Shown here: positions 26,980 to 34,500 of the stretch, one piece after another
Layout of the letters: each line of letters opens with the position of its first letter
How positions within the stretch are numbered: the stretch's first letter is position 1
DNA from: Paracoccus sp. UBA889
Lineage (GTDB): Bacteria > Pseudomonadota > Alphaproteobacteria > Rhodobacterales > Rhodobacteraceae
DNA: 35,084 nucleotides
Direction: 5' to 3'
Assembly: GCA_002294185.1 (NCBI GenBank)
Contig: DBFD01000067.1
Coordinates: forward strand, 1 to 35,084
The notes under the pieces: model-generated
Told to the model about the DNA's origin: nothing
What the model saw: only the letters and a program-made list of their open reading frames with translations
Databases searched by the model: none
Made by a program: the position numbers and the translations under genes

Positions 26980-27449
26980 GACGGGGCTCCGTACAGGTTG
27001 CGGGCGCGATCCTCGAAGGCGCGGACGATGCGCGCCATCGCCTCGTGGAAGACGACGCCGATCAGGCGTTGCAGTATGGCGTTGCGAAATTCGAAATCGA
27101 CAAAGAATTCCACCCGGCAGCCGCCTTCAGGACGGTCGTGGAAAGTCCAGCCGCTGCGCATGTATCTGAACGGGCCGTCCAGATATTCGGTGTCGATCTT
27201 CAGGGCGCCGGTCCGGGGATCGGCGGGCCACAACACGACGCGGCTGCCGAAACGTTCGCGAAAGACCTTGAAACTGATGACAAGATCGGCCGCGATCTCC
27301 TCGGCGCCGTCCGGTCGGGTCTGGCGCGACCGTACGCGGGCGGCGCTGTTCCAGGGCAAAAATTCCGGATAGCGTTCGACATCGGCGACGAGGTCGAACA
27401 TCTGGCGGGCGCTGTAGGGAAGGTCGCGGTTGTCCTGGTGTTGCGGCAA
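26976..27449 (-). CDS. COQ10/RatA-like START-domain protein
   Basis: A 157-residue SRPBCC (START-like) protein of the COQ10/RatA family. It reads PQHQDNRDLPYSARQMFDLVADVERYPEFLPWNSAARV, and later VVLWPADPRTGALKIDTEYLDGPFRYMRSGWTFHD and FFVDFEFRNAILQRLIGVVFHEAMARIVRAFEDRA, which is characteristic. In mitochondria COQ10 binds ubiquinone and supports respiration; E. coli RatA was reported to affect ribosome subunit joining. The ubiquinone role is more likely in this lineage, by inference. Start TTG 27449 gives the N terminus usual for the family; no ATG is available in frame closer than 27710. The ribosome-binding site is weak. Confidence 0.88.
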   Translation of the reverse strand: MPQHQDNRDLPYSARQMFDLVADVERYPEFLPWNSAARVRSRQTRPDGAEEIAADLVISFKVFRERFGSRVVLWPADPRTGALKIDTEYLDGPFRYMRSGWTFHDRPEGGCRVEFFVDFEFRNAILQRLIGVVFHEAMARIVRAFEDRARNLYGAPS

Positions 27450-27515
27450 GGCGGGGCTCTTGTCTTTGGGCGCGTTGTCTGGTCGGCTCTGCGCATCTAG
27501 CAGGCGAGGCCGGGA

Positions 27516-27701
27516 ATGAACAACCTGATCTGGTTTCTTCGCGCATCGCGATGGGCGCGGCACCCGCCAAGCGCCCGGATGGTCAAGCTGGTTCTCGCGA
27601 TCGTGGCGGCCGGACTGATCATCCTGGCGTTGGAATGGCTGGACCTGTGGCCCGACTGGGCGCAGATGCAGAACGGTCGCGGCCTGCGACTGCCCCGGTA
27701 G
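27516..27701 (+). CDS. 61-residue single-span membrane protein
   Basis: A small protein with a basic N-terminal part (FLRASRWARHPPSARMVK), one hydrophobic helix (LVLAIVAAGLIILALEWL, about 24-41) and a short tail ending in Arg. The design suggests an inner-membrane protein with the basic part in the cytoplasm. It lies between two divergent or convergent neighbours: divergent from the COQ10-like gene and convergent with the 33-residue gene, 5 nt from its stop. Proteins of this type occur in Rhodobacterales as I recall, without known function. No strong ribosome-binding site precedes ATG 27516 (GGCCGGGA only). Confidence 0.6.
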   Translation: MNNLIWFLRASRWARHPPSARMVKLVLAIVAAGLIILALEWLDLWPDWAQMQNGRGLRLPR

Positions 27702-27706
27702 TGAGA

Positions 27707-27808
27707 TCAATGGCGGGGCGCATCCGCCCGCACACGGCGCGGGCGCGGCTGCGCAGCGTGGGCGGCCGCAAGCCCGGCCAGTCCCAGCAATCCGATCGTT
27801 ATCAACAT
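27707..27808 (-). CDS. 33-residue hydrophobic/basic small protein after the metallopeptidase gene
   Basis: ATG 27808 to TGA 27707-27709 encodes 33 residues: a hydrophobic N-terminal helix ([18 protein letters not shown]) and a strongly basic tail (RPRRVRADAPRH). The ribosome-binding site is exceptionally good, AAGGAGG five nucleotides before the ATG, which is the best argument that it is translated. It starts 31 nt after the zinc metallopeptidase stop on the same strand, so it is probably co-transcribed. It could be a small membrane protein or a secreted peptide. No family recognised. Confidence 0.6.
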   Translation of the reverse strand: MLITIGLLGLAGLAAAHAAQPRPRRVRADAPRH

Positions 27809-27839
27809 GTCATCCTCCTTTCCGGCTGCGTGGCGGGCC

Positions 27840-28703
27840 TCAGGGTCCGGCCTCGCTGAATGTCTGGCATTGCGCCATGTCGCCTGATTCGAAACCACGC
27901 ATCAGCCATGTCTGGCGTTGCCTGGCGCTGCCATGGGTAAAGCTGTCGGGCACCGGCGTCCGTCCGGCGCCGGACTGGATCACGTCGTCGCCAACCGCGC
28001 GGGCGGCATTGGCCGCTTCTTCCAGATCGCCCTGTTCCAGCGATCCGAATCGATCCCGCGCCTGCCGCGCCCAGATCCCGGCATAGCAATCGGCCTGAAG
28101 CTCGGTCAGGACCGACAGCGCGTTTGAATCCCGTTCGCTGATGCGCTGGCGGCTGGCGTTGACCCGCGACAGCGTGCCCACAAGATTCTGCACGTGGTGG
28201 CCGACCTCGTGGGCGATCACATAGGCATAGGCGAAATCGCCGCCCGCGCCCATCTTCTGCGCCATCAGATTGAAGAAATCGGTGTCCAGATAAACCTTCT
28301 GGTCGTTCGGGCAATAAAACGGCCCCATTGCCGCCGAGGCGCCGCCGCAGGCCGATTGCACCACGCCCCCGTAAAGCACGAGGGTCGGGTTGCGGTAATC
28401 CATGCCGGCCTGTTCGGGAAGAATGCCGGCCCAGACCTCTTCGGTATCGGCCAGCACGACCGAAACGAAATCGCCCCAGCGTTGATCCTCTTGCGTCAGC
28501 GGCACGCTGCCTTGGCGCCCCTGCTGGGTTTGGTTCTGGCTCTGGTCTATCTGGCGGATCACAGGGGTGATATCGACGCCGAAGAAATATCCCACGGCCA
28601 GCACGACCAGCGTTCCCACGACGCCGATGCCGCCGGCCCCGGTCGCGCCCATGCTGCGCCGATCCTCGATATTGCTGCTGCCGCGCCTGCCTTGCCATTT
28701 CAT
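27840..28703 (-). CDS. neutral zinc metallopeptidase, YpfJ type
   Basis: A 287-residue protein of the predicted zinc metallopeptidase family (YpfJ, PF04228). It begins KWQGRRGSSNIEDRR, has one transmembrane segment (GAGGIGVVGTLVVLAVGYFFGV), then the extracytoplasmic part with SACGGASAAMGPFYCPNDQKVYLD and the zinc-binding HEVGHHVQ (HExxH) followed by SRVNASRQRISERDSNALSVLTELQADCYAGIWA, where the E of ELQAD is a plausible third ligand. Cysteines may form disulfides. I chose ATG 28703 since GGAGGAAAC lies 6 nt upstream and the family starts there. Substrate unknown. The 33-residue gene follows. Confidence 0.93.
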   Translation of the reverse strand: MKWQGRRGSSNIEDRRSMGATGAGGIGVVGTLVVLAVGYFFGVDITPVIRQIDQSQNQTQQGRQGSVPLTQEDQRWGDFVSVVLADTEEVWAGILPEQAGMDYRNPTLVLYGGVVQSACGGASAAMGPFYCPNDQKVYLDTDFFNLMAQKMGAGGDFAYAYVIAHEVGHHVQNLVGTLSRVNASRQRISERDSNALSVLTELQADCYAGIWARQARDRFGSLEQGDLEEAANAARAVGDDVIQSGAGRTPVPDSFTHGSARQRQTWLMRGFESGDMAQCQTFSEAGP

Positions 28704-28875
28704 CCGACGGTTTCCTCCGAGGATCTGCGGTCCCTTGTGCCGAACGCCGCTTACCCCGCCCGGTTCCCGGCTTTCGCGCCGTGCGGACGGTCGCGGGGCA
28801 CGCGAGCGGCGCGGAAGTGACTTGACGCCGCGCGCCCGGCAGAGGATGCAACGTTTCGATCCGAAGGGGAATGCA

Positions 28876-29454
28876 ATGCTGCGCAGGCTATACGACTGGA
28901 CCATGGGGCTTTCGGCCCATCGCCATGCGATGACCGCCCTTTTCGGCGTCAGTTTCATCGAAAGCTCGGTCTTTCCGATTCCGCCGGATGTGCTGATGAT
29001 CCCGATGGTTCTGGCGCGTCGCTCGAAGGCGATGGCCGTCGCGCTGATCGCGACCGCCGGGTCGGTGCTGGGCGCGATGCTGGGCTACTGGATCGGCGCG
29101 GCGCTGATGGACAGCCTGGGTCAGGCGGTTCTGGCCGCCTATGGCAAGCAGGATGCCTATGCCCAGCTTGCCGCGCGCTTTGCGGATTATGGCGGCTGGG
29201 CGGTGCTGTTCGCGGCGCTGACGCCCTTTCCGTTCAAGGTCATCACGATCTTTTCGGGCGCCGTCGGCTTTTCGTTGCCGTTGTTCATCCTGACCTCGAT
29301 CATCGGTCGCGCGGGCCGGTTCTTCATCGTCGCGGGGCTGTTGTGGCGCTTTGGCCCGCCGATCCGCGACTTCATAGAGCGTCGGCTTGGGCTGGTTTTC
29401 ACCCTGTTCATGGCTGCGCTGATCGGCGGTTTTGCCGCGTTGAGGTATCTGTGA
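28876..29454 (+). CDS. YqaA family membrane protein (VTT/SNARE-associated domain)
   Basis: A 192-residue inner-membrane protein of the YqaA/DedA-like group. Typical segments are [26 protein letters not shown] near the N terminus, [16 protein letters not shown], and [38 protein letters not shown]; the FxESxxFPxPPD and TPFPFK motifs identify the family. DedA relatives are linked to lipid or undecaprenyl-phosphate translocation and membrane integrity; YqaA's role is not established. ATG 28876 follows GAAGGGGA. An ATG at 28871 is out of frame. The gene overlaps dsbB by 4 nt. Confidence 0.9.
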   Translation: MLRRLYDWTMGLSAHRHAMTALFGVSFIESSVFPIPPDVLMIPMVLARRSKAMAVALIATAGSVLGAMLGYWIGAALMDSLGQAVLAAYGKQDAYAQLAARFADYGGWAVLFAALTPFPFKVITIFSGAVGFSLPLFILTSIIGRAGRFFIVAGLLWRFGPPIRDFIERRLGLVFTLFMAALIGGFAALRYL

Positions 29455-29927
29455 CCGGAACAAGACTTGCCCTTCTGGCCGCCGCGGGTTCGGCGGCCCT
29501 GCTGATCGCCGCGCTAGGATTTCAGGCCGCCGGCTATGCGCCCTGCGAATTGTGCATCCTGCAACGCTGGCCGCATGTCGTGGCGGTGGTGATCGGCGCG
29601 CTGATCTGGCTGACCGGATGGGTGCGACCGCTGTCCGTGCTGGGGATGGCAGCGGTAGCCGTTGCTATGGGCCTTGCCATCTATCACACCGGGGTCGAAA
29701 TCGGCTGGTGGCCGGGGCCGTCGCAATGCTCGGGCGGGGTGACCGACTTCGCGAAGATGTCGTTGAAAGATCTGACGGCAAAGCTGAAAACCGCCCCGGT
29801 CGTGCGCTGCGACGAGGTCGTGTGGCGCTTTGTGGGCCTGTCCATGGCCAGCTGGAACGCGATCCTTTCCGCAGGGCTGGCGGCAATCTGGGGCATGGCT
29901 GCCCGCGCGGGCCGTTCATCAATCTAG
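29451..29927 (+). CDS. dsbB: disulfide bond formation protein DsbB
   Basis: DsbB reoxidises the periplasmic oxidase DsbA and passes electrons to quinones. The 158-residue protein has four hydrophobic segments and both periplasmic cysteine pairs: CELC (C32, C35) with the following ILQRWPH, and C93 (SQCSGG) with C120 (VVRCDEV). It starts with GTG 29451 inside the last codon of the YqaA gene; the GTGA overlap implies coupled translation. No ATG start is available at a reasonable place. DsbA is not seen in this window. Confidence 0.92.
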   Translation: MTGTRLALLAAAGSAALLIAALGFQAAGYAPCELCILQRWPHVVAVVIGALIWLTGWVRPLSVLGMAAVAVAMGLAIYHTGVEIGWWPGPSQCSGGVTDFAKMSLKDLTAKLKTAPVVRCDEVVWRFVGLSMASWNAILSAGLAAIWGMAARAGRSSI

Positions 29928-30225
<298 letters not shown>

Positions 30226-30266
30226 ACGAGGCGGCTTCTAGCGGATCGCGCCGGCCGGGGAAAGGC

Positions 30267-30788
30267 CTAACGACAGGGCCAGGCCGCCTGACCCTGGTCC
30301 AGCGCCGGATAGGCCATCGGCTGACCCGTAGCCAGTCCCAGACGGTCGGCCTCTCCTGCCGCGACTTCCAGAATCGCCAGCCGCAGCGGATCGGGATCGC
30401 CCGCCAGGGCGCCGGGTATCGGGGTCTCGTCCAGCGGCCGGGCATTGCGGTGAATGTAGCGGATCACGCCGCGCGCATCCATGAAGACGATGTCCAGCGG
30501 CAGATAGGTGTTCTTCATCCAGAAGCTGGATTCGCGTGGCGTTTCGTAAAGAAACAGCATCCCCGTATCCGCTGGCAGCGATTCCCGGAACATCAGGCCC
30601 CGGGCGCGTTCCTGCGGATCGTCGGCGATCTCGACACGGACCGCGCGCGCTCCGTCCGGGGTCATGAACAGAGCCACGTCCTGCGCGCAGGCCGCAGGTT
30701 CCAGCGCAGCCACCGCAGGCTGCGCGGTCACGGCGCTCATCATCGTCAGCAGGAGAAGCGCGGTCGCGACCGGTCTATTCCGCGACAT
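30267..30788 (-). CDS. DUF192 family secreted protein
   Basis: A 173-residue exported protein: signal peptide MSRNRPVATALLLLTMMSAVTA with cleavage likely near residue 27, then the DUF192 domain with RARGLMFRESLPADTGMLFLY, SSFWMKNTYLPLDIVFMDARGVIRYIH and RLAILEVAAGEADRLGL. These blocks are the family signature; the function is not established. I chose ATG 30788, which gives the signal peptide directly at the N terminus. The start lies 14 bp inside the 3' end of the cold-shock gene, so the two are translationally coupled. A cysteine pair may exist (AACAQD and the C-terminal PCR). Confidence 0.9.
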   Translation of the reverse strand: MSRNRPVATALLLLTMMSAVTAQPAVAALEPAACAQDVALFMTPDGARAVRVEIADDPQERARGLMFRESLPADTGMLFLYETPRESSFWMKNTYLPLDIVFMDARGVIRYIHRNARPLDETPIPGALAGDPDPLRLAILEVAAGEADRLGLATGQPMAYPALDQGQAAWPCR

Positions 30789-31383
30789 GGGCGAGCAGCG
30801 CCTCGTCTGAGTCATCGACAAAAGGGCCCGGGATCTCGGCACTGCCACCCCCTTGTGTCGTCATGCCCTGATCCCAGCTTGCGATCTGCGCGGCCATCAG
30901 GCCCCGCGGCCCTTCCACGACGCGCAGTGCGATCGCTTCGCCGATGGCGAGGTCGGCAAAACCCGAATGGCGCAGCACCTCGACATGCAGGAAGACATCT
31001 TCGGGATGGCCGAAGATATTGGCGAAACCGAAACCCTTGGACTTGTCGAACCATTTCACCCGCGCCGGATGCAGCGGCAACTGGTCGAGATGTTCGATGA
31101 TGCCGTTGTCCAGATCGGCGATCGGCGCCGTTCCGTCGGATTCCGGCGGTTCGATCGAGACGATCTCGGAGGCCTGCAGGCCACGTGCCGTCGGCTGGAC
31201 ATAGAAGGTGACCAGCGATTGATCGGCGACGGAAGACCGCCCGAAGTTCCGCAGCACGTTGGCGTGCAGCAGAATGTCGGCGCCCCCCTGTTCGTTCAGG
31301 ATGAAGCCGTATCCCTTGCCCGGATCAAACCACTTGACCAGGCCCTTTTGCAAAACAGCACCGTTTTCATCACTCATCGTCAT
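30775..31383 (-). CDS. double cold-shock domain protein
   Basis: A 202-residue protein with two cold-shock domains. Domain 1: GLVKWFDPGKGYGFILNEQGGADILLHANVLRNFG (about 14-48), carrying RNP1 KGYGFI and RNP2 DILLH. Domain 2: ARVKWFDKSKGFGFANIFGHPEDVFLHVEVLRHSG (about 107-141), with KGFGFA and DVFLH. An acidic linker and a Gly/Asp-rich tail surround them. It should bind single-stranded RNA or DNA. Two-domain forms are common in alphaproteobacteria. The start could be ATG 31383 or ATG 31377 (SDENG), the latter 10 nt from GGAA. It overlaps DUF192 by 14 bp. Confidence 0.93.
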   Translation of the reverse strand: MTMSDENGAVLQKGLVKWFDPGKGYGFILNEQGGADILLHANVLRNFGRSSVADQSLVTFYVQPTARGLQASEIVSIEPPESDGTAPIADLDNGIIEHLDQLPLHPARVKWFDKSKGFGFANIFGHPEDVFLHVEVLRHSGFADLAIGEAIALRVVEGPRGLMAAQIASWDQGMTTQGGGSAEIPGPFVDDSDEALLAHVAE

Positions 31384-31547
31384 TTCATTCCGCGCAATGC
31401 GCTTGTTTCAGAACGTCAAACCGGCAACCTTGTCGGTTCTCCAGATATGGTGCGCGCACAGGTCACATGAAGGCGCTCCGATTTCAAGCGGGTCAAATCA
31501 ACGCGAGGCATTCCCAGCCTTATACCGAAGACCTCATGCGTCAAGCC
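31384..31547 (-). promoter_or_regulatory. upstream region of the cold-shock gene
   Basis: 164 nt between the pdxH stop and the cold-shock start, same strand. On the minus strand TTGACG (31539-31544) and TATAAG (31519-31524) stand 14 nt apart, too close for a normal promoter; TTGACG with TAAGGC at 16 nt is another weak option. A long leader (>100 nt) would follow, as is usual for cold-shock genes. GCGCA-A-TGCGC (near 31393) is a small palindrome. No terminator separates pdxH, so readthrough is possible. Confidence 0.3.
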
Positions 31548-32162
31548 TCAAGGCGACAAGCGCGTGACAAACCAGCGATTATCTGCCTGCAGCCGCCAGC
31601 AGAAGCGGTCGTGCAGACGGAATGCGCCGTCGGCCCAGAACTCGATCTGTCGGGGATGAATGCGGAAGCCGCCCCAGAAGGGCGGGCGCGCCGGCGAGGG
31701 GCCGCGCAGCAGCGCCTGCTTCGCCGCGGCCGAAACCAGGCTGGCACGGCTGTCAAGCGGCTGCGACTGATGCGAGGCCCAGGCCCCCAGCCGGCTTTGC
31801 AGGGCGCGGCTTTCGAAATAGGCGTCGGCCTGCGGACCGTCCTCGCGGGTGACGGCGCCGCGAACGCGAATCTGGCGACGCAGTGATTTCCAGTGCATGA
31901 CGAAGGCGGCCTTGCCGTTCTGCGCAATCTGGCGGCCCTTGGCGCTGTCGTAATTGGTGTAGAAGACGAACGCGCCCCTGGTCCCGGCGCCCTCGATCTG
32001 CTTCAGCAGGACCATGCGCACATCGGGCATTCCCTCATCATCCACCGTCGCCAGGGCGATGGCGTCGGGATCATTGGGCTCGACCGCCTTCGCCTCGTCC
32101 AGCCATGTCCGCGCGATGTCGAACGGGTCCTCGCCCGCAAAGATGCCGCTGCGATCCGTCAT
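31548..32162 (-). CDS. pdxH: pyridoxamine 5'-phosphate oxidase
   Basis: FMN-dependent enzyme that makes pyridoxal 5'-phosphate, the last step of vitamin B6 synthesis and salvage. The 204-residue protein shows [70 protein letters not shown] and the C-terminal [26 protein letters not shown] ending RLSP, all conserved. I chose ATG 32162 ([13 protein letters not shown]), which fits the family length. It is divergent from fabI with a 91-nt gap. Confidence 0.96.
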   Translation of the reverse strand: MTDRSGIFAGEDPFDIARTWLDEAKAVEPNDPDAIALATVDDEGMPDVRMVLLKQIEGAGTRGAFVFYTNYDSAKGRQIAQNGKAAFVMHWKSLRRQIRVRGAVTREDGPQADAYFESRALQSRLGAWASHQSQPLDSRASLVSAAAKQALLRGPSPARPPFWGGFRIHPRQIEFWADGAFRLHDRFCWRLQADNRWFVTRLSP

Positions 32163-32189
32163 CTTGTGATCCCTCGTGTTTCCTGACGC

Positions 32190-32218
32190 TTGATGCTGCC
32201 AAGCCTTTGGCCTAAGCA
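32190..32218 (+). promoter_or_regulatory. candidate fabI promoter with an inverted repeat in the spacer
   Basis: TTGATG (32190-32195), 17-nt spacer, TAAGCA (32213-32218), 35 nt before the fabI start. The spacer contains the inverted repeat GCCAA-N4-TTGGC (32198-32211), which could be an operator. Both boxes have reasonable matches; regulator unknown. Confidence 0.4.
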
Positions 32219-32253
32219 CTATCACAACGAGTTGAAAAGGCGAGAGGTCCCAC

Positions 32254-33081
32254 ATGTCGAGCGAGCATCAGGGCGGTCTGATGGCCGGAAAGCGGGGCCT
32301 GATCATGGGACTGGCCAACGACAAGTCGATCGCCTGGGGCATCGCCAAGGCCCTGGCCGCGGAAGGGGCGGACCTGGCCTTTTCCTATCAGGGCGAGGCG
32401 CTGAAAAAGCGCGTCGATCCGCTGGCGGGGCAGCTTGGCTCGACGACCGTGCTGCCCTGCGACGTGGGCGACGAGGCGTCGGTGGACGCGCTGTTCGACC
32501 GGTTGGCCGATGGCTGGGACCGCCTTGATTTTCTGGTCCACGCCATCGGGTTTTCCGACAAGGATCAGCTGCGTGGCCGCTATGCCGACACGACGCGGGA
32601 CAATTTCCTGAAGACGATGGACATCTCGGTCTATTCCTTCACCGCCGTCGCGCGGCGCGCGGCCGCGATGATGCCCGATGGCGGTTCCATCCTGACGCTG
32701 ACCTATTACGGCGCCGAACGGGTCATGCCGCATTACAACGTGATGGGCGTCGCCAAGGCGGCGCTGGAAGCCTCGGTCCGCTATCTGGCCGAGGATCTGG
32801 GCAAGGACCGAATCCGCGTCAACGCGATCAGCGCCGGGCCGATCAAGACACTGGCGGCCAGCGGTATCGGCGATTTCCGCTATATCATGAAGTGGAACGA
32901 ACTGAACTCACCCCTGCGGCGCAATGTCACGCAGGAGGATGTCGGGAATTCCGCCCTCTACCTGCTGTCGCGACTGGGCCAGGGGGTCACCGGCGAGGTT
33001 CACCATGTCGATGCGGGTTATCATGTCGTCGGCATGAAGGCGGTTGACGCGCCCGATATCGCCACCGTCAAAAAGGACTGA
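32254..33081 (+). CDS. fabI: enoyl-ACP reductase FabI
   Basis: NADH-dependent enoyl-ACP reductase, the last step of each fatty-acid elongation cycle. The 275-residue short-chain dehydrogenase-type protein begins with the divergent Rossmann motif [23 protein letters not shown], has [10 protein letters not shown], then the active-site residues Y(x6)K in [22 protein letters not shown], and [16 protein letters not shown], all characteristic of FabI. ATG 32254 follows GAGAGG; ATG 32281 (MAGKRG) is a possible shorter start. The repeat element at 33095 lies shortly after the stop. Fits functionally with fabZ elsewhere in the window. Confidence 0.96.
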   Translation: MSSEHQGGLMAGKRGLIMGLANDKSIAWGIAKALAAEGADLAFSYQGEALKKRVDPLAGQLGSTTVLPCDVGDEASVDALFDRLADGWDRLDFLVHAIGFSDKDQLRGRYADTTRDNFLKTMDISVYSFTAVARRAAAMMPDGGSILTLTYYGAERVMPHYNVMGVAKAALEASVRYLAEDLGKDRIRVNAISAGPIKTLAASGIGDFRYIMKWNELNSPLRRNVTQEDVGNSALYLLSRLGQGVTGEVHHVDAGYHVVGMKAVDAPDIATVKKD

Positions 33082-33094
33082 TCCGGCGGGTCAG

Positions 33095-33116
33095 GGGTAT
33101 TTGGGCAACGAAGAAG
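33095..33116 (+). repeat. dispersed 22-bp repeat, copy C
   Basis: Form GGGTATT-TGGG-CAACGAAGAAG, one mismatch to copy A (10260-10281) and three to copy B. It lies between fabI and the LysE-family gene; its purine-rich end AAGAAG is 4 nt before ATG 33121 and may act as ribosome-binding site. Confidence 0.7.
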
Positions 33117-33120
33117 GCTG

Positions 33121-33735
33121 ATGAACAGCGTTTCGGCAGATCAGCTTGTGCTGTTCACGGCCACGCTGGCGGTGGCGATCCTGTCGCCCGGCCCCGGCGT
33201 GATCGCGGTCAGCCAAAGCGCCTTCGCCCTGGGTCGGGGCCGCGCGATGCCCTATGGCTGGGGGCTGGCCTTCGGCGCTTCGCTGTGGTGCCTGTTCTCG
33301 CTTCTGGGTCTGACGATGCTGTTCGGGCTGATGCCCTGGACCTATACCGCGCTGAAGATCGCCGGCGGTGCCTATCTGATCTGGATCGCCTGGAGGATGT
33401 GGCGCCATGCGGCCGATCCCTTGCCCGGCCCGGCCGGCGGGCGGCGCGGAACCGGGTTCGCCGCCGGTATCGCGCTCAACCTGTCCAATCCCAAGCCGGC
33501 GCTGTTCTATTCCGCCGTGATCCTGTCGATCTTTCCCCCGCCGCTGTCGGCGCTGGACAAGGGCGCGGTCTATCTGACAGCGGTGTCGGTGGAACTTGGC
33601 TTCTATTCCGCCCTGGCCAGCATGATGGCTTTGCCTTGGCTGCGGCGGCGCTATTATGCCGCGAAATTCTGGATCGATCGCGGCGCGGGTCTGGCCATCG
33701 GTCTTCTGGGCCTGTCCCTGATCCTGCGCCATTGA
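33121..33735 (+). CDS. LysE/RhtB family exporter
   Basis: A 204-residue membrane protein with about six hydrophobic segments. It opens [32 protein letters not shown], the start typical of LysE/RhtB transporters (SPGPG motif), and has [18 protein letters not shown] and [18 protein letters not shown], the NPK motif. Members export amino acids or derivatives; the substrate cannot be told from sequence. The gene ends directly before the phosphoribosyltransferase gene, 13 nt apart, and may be co-transcribed with it. The repeat element supplies its upstream purines. Confidence 0.92.
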   Translation: MNSVSADQLVLFTATLAVAILSPGPGVIAVSQSAFALGRGRAMPYGWGLAFGASLWCLFSLLGLTMLFGLMPWTYTALKIAGGAYLIWIAWRMWRHAADPLPGPAGGRRGTGFAAGIALNLSNPKPALFYSAVILSIFPPPLSALDKGAVYLTAVSVELGFYSALASMMALPWLRRRYYAAKFWIDRGAGLAIGLLGLSLILRH

Positions 33736-33748
33736 AGGAGACGACGCG

Positions 33749-34249
33749 ATGATGGACCGCTTGCCGCACGAAAAGGGTTTTCACGTCAGCTGGGATCAGT
33801 TGCACCGCGATGCGCGGGCCCTGGCCTGGCGGCTGGACGGCACCGAATGGCGCGCCGTGGTGGCAGTCACACGCGGCGGACTGGTCCCGGCGATGATCGT
33901 TGCGCGCGAACTGGATATCCGGACCATCGACACGATCTCGATTCGATCCTACCGCGGAATCGGCGCCGAGGCGGGCCAGGGCCAGCTGGAGGTTCTGAAA
34001 CGCCCCGATGACGGGTTGATGGCCGATGGCGACGGGATCCTGGTCGTCGATGACCTTGTCGATTCCGGCCGCACCCTGGAACTGATCCGCGAGATGTATC
34101 CCAAGGCACATTTCGCCACCGTCTATGCCAAGCCCAAGGGCAAGCCGATGGTGCAAAGCTGGATCACCGAGGTCAGCCAGGACACCTGGATCTTCTTTCC
34201 GTGGGACATGGCGCTGCAATATGTCCAGCCCTACCGGGGCGAGGACTGA
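33749..34249 (+). CDS. gpt: xanthine-guanine phosphoribosyltransferase
   Basis: Purine salvage enzyme that converts xanthine and guanine to XMP and GMP with PRPP. The 166-residue protein shows [34 protein letters not shown] and the PRPP-binding [22 protein letters not shown], followed by [30 protein letters not shown], which is characteristic of Gpt. AAGGAG (33735-33740) precedes ATG 33749; ATG 33752 is an alternative that removes one Met. Likely cytoplasmic or membrane-associated. Confidence 0.93.
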   Translation: MMDRLPHEKGFHVSWDQLHRDARALAWRLDGTEWRAVVAVTRGGLVPAMIVARELDIRTIDTISIRSYRGIGAEAGQGQLEVLKRPDDGLMADGDGILVVDDLVDSGRTLELIREMYPKAHFATVYAKPKGKPMVQSWITEVSQDTWIFFPWDMALQYVQPYRGED

Positions 34250-34500
34250 AAACCCGTCATGGCAGGGGCGCGGGATGGCGATGCCGGCCTCTTGACACCA
34301 GCGTATCTGGTTGAAGTGCGACGCGAGATCCTTCCCCTGAAGGGGCCGGCCGCATGGCTTTTCCTGCCGGGACGGGCAGAATCCTGCCCATCTCTTACAA
34401 AACGCAGGAACCGGGTCACGTCGACCGACATTAGTCCTTCGAAGCGCCTGCCGGTCGCACGGATTGATCGGTCGTGCTGGTAAAACCAATGGAGGAAGAC
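34250..34500 (+). promoter_or_regulatory. 251-base upstream region of the PRC-barrel gene
   Basis: No gene. GGGCAG-AATC-CTGCCC (34374-34389) is a perfect 6-bp hairpin, and the upstream CCTGCC (34363-34368) could pair with the same GGCAG arm, so two folds compete. TTGACA occurs at 34292-34297 but I see no matching -10. A strong ribosome-binding site GGAGG (34491-34495) ends the region. Confidence 0.35.

Noticed and set aside
34292-34297. TTGACA as a -35 box before the PRC-barrel gene
   Set aside because: No acceptable -10 at 15-19 nt; TATCTG is too close and further hexamers are GC-rich.
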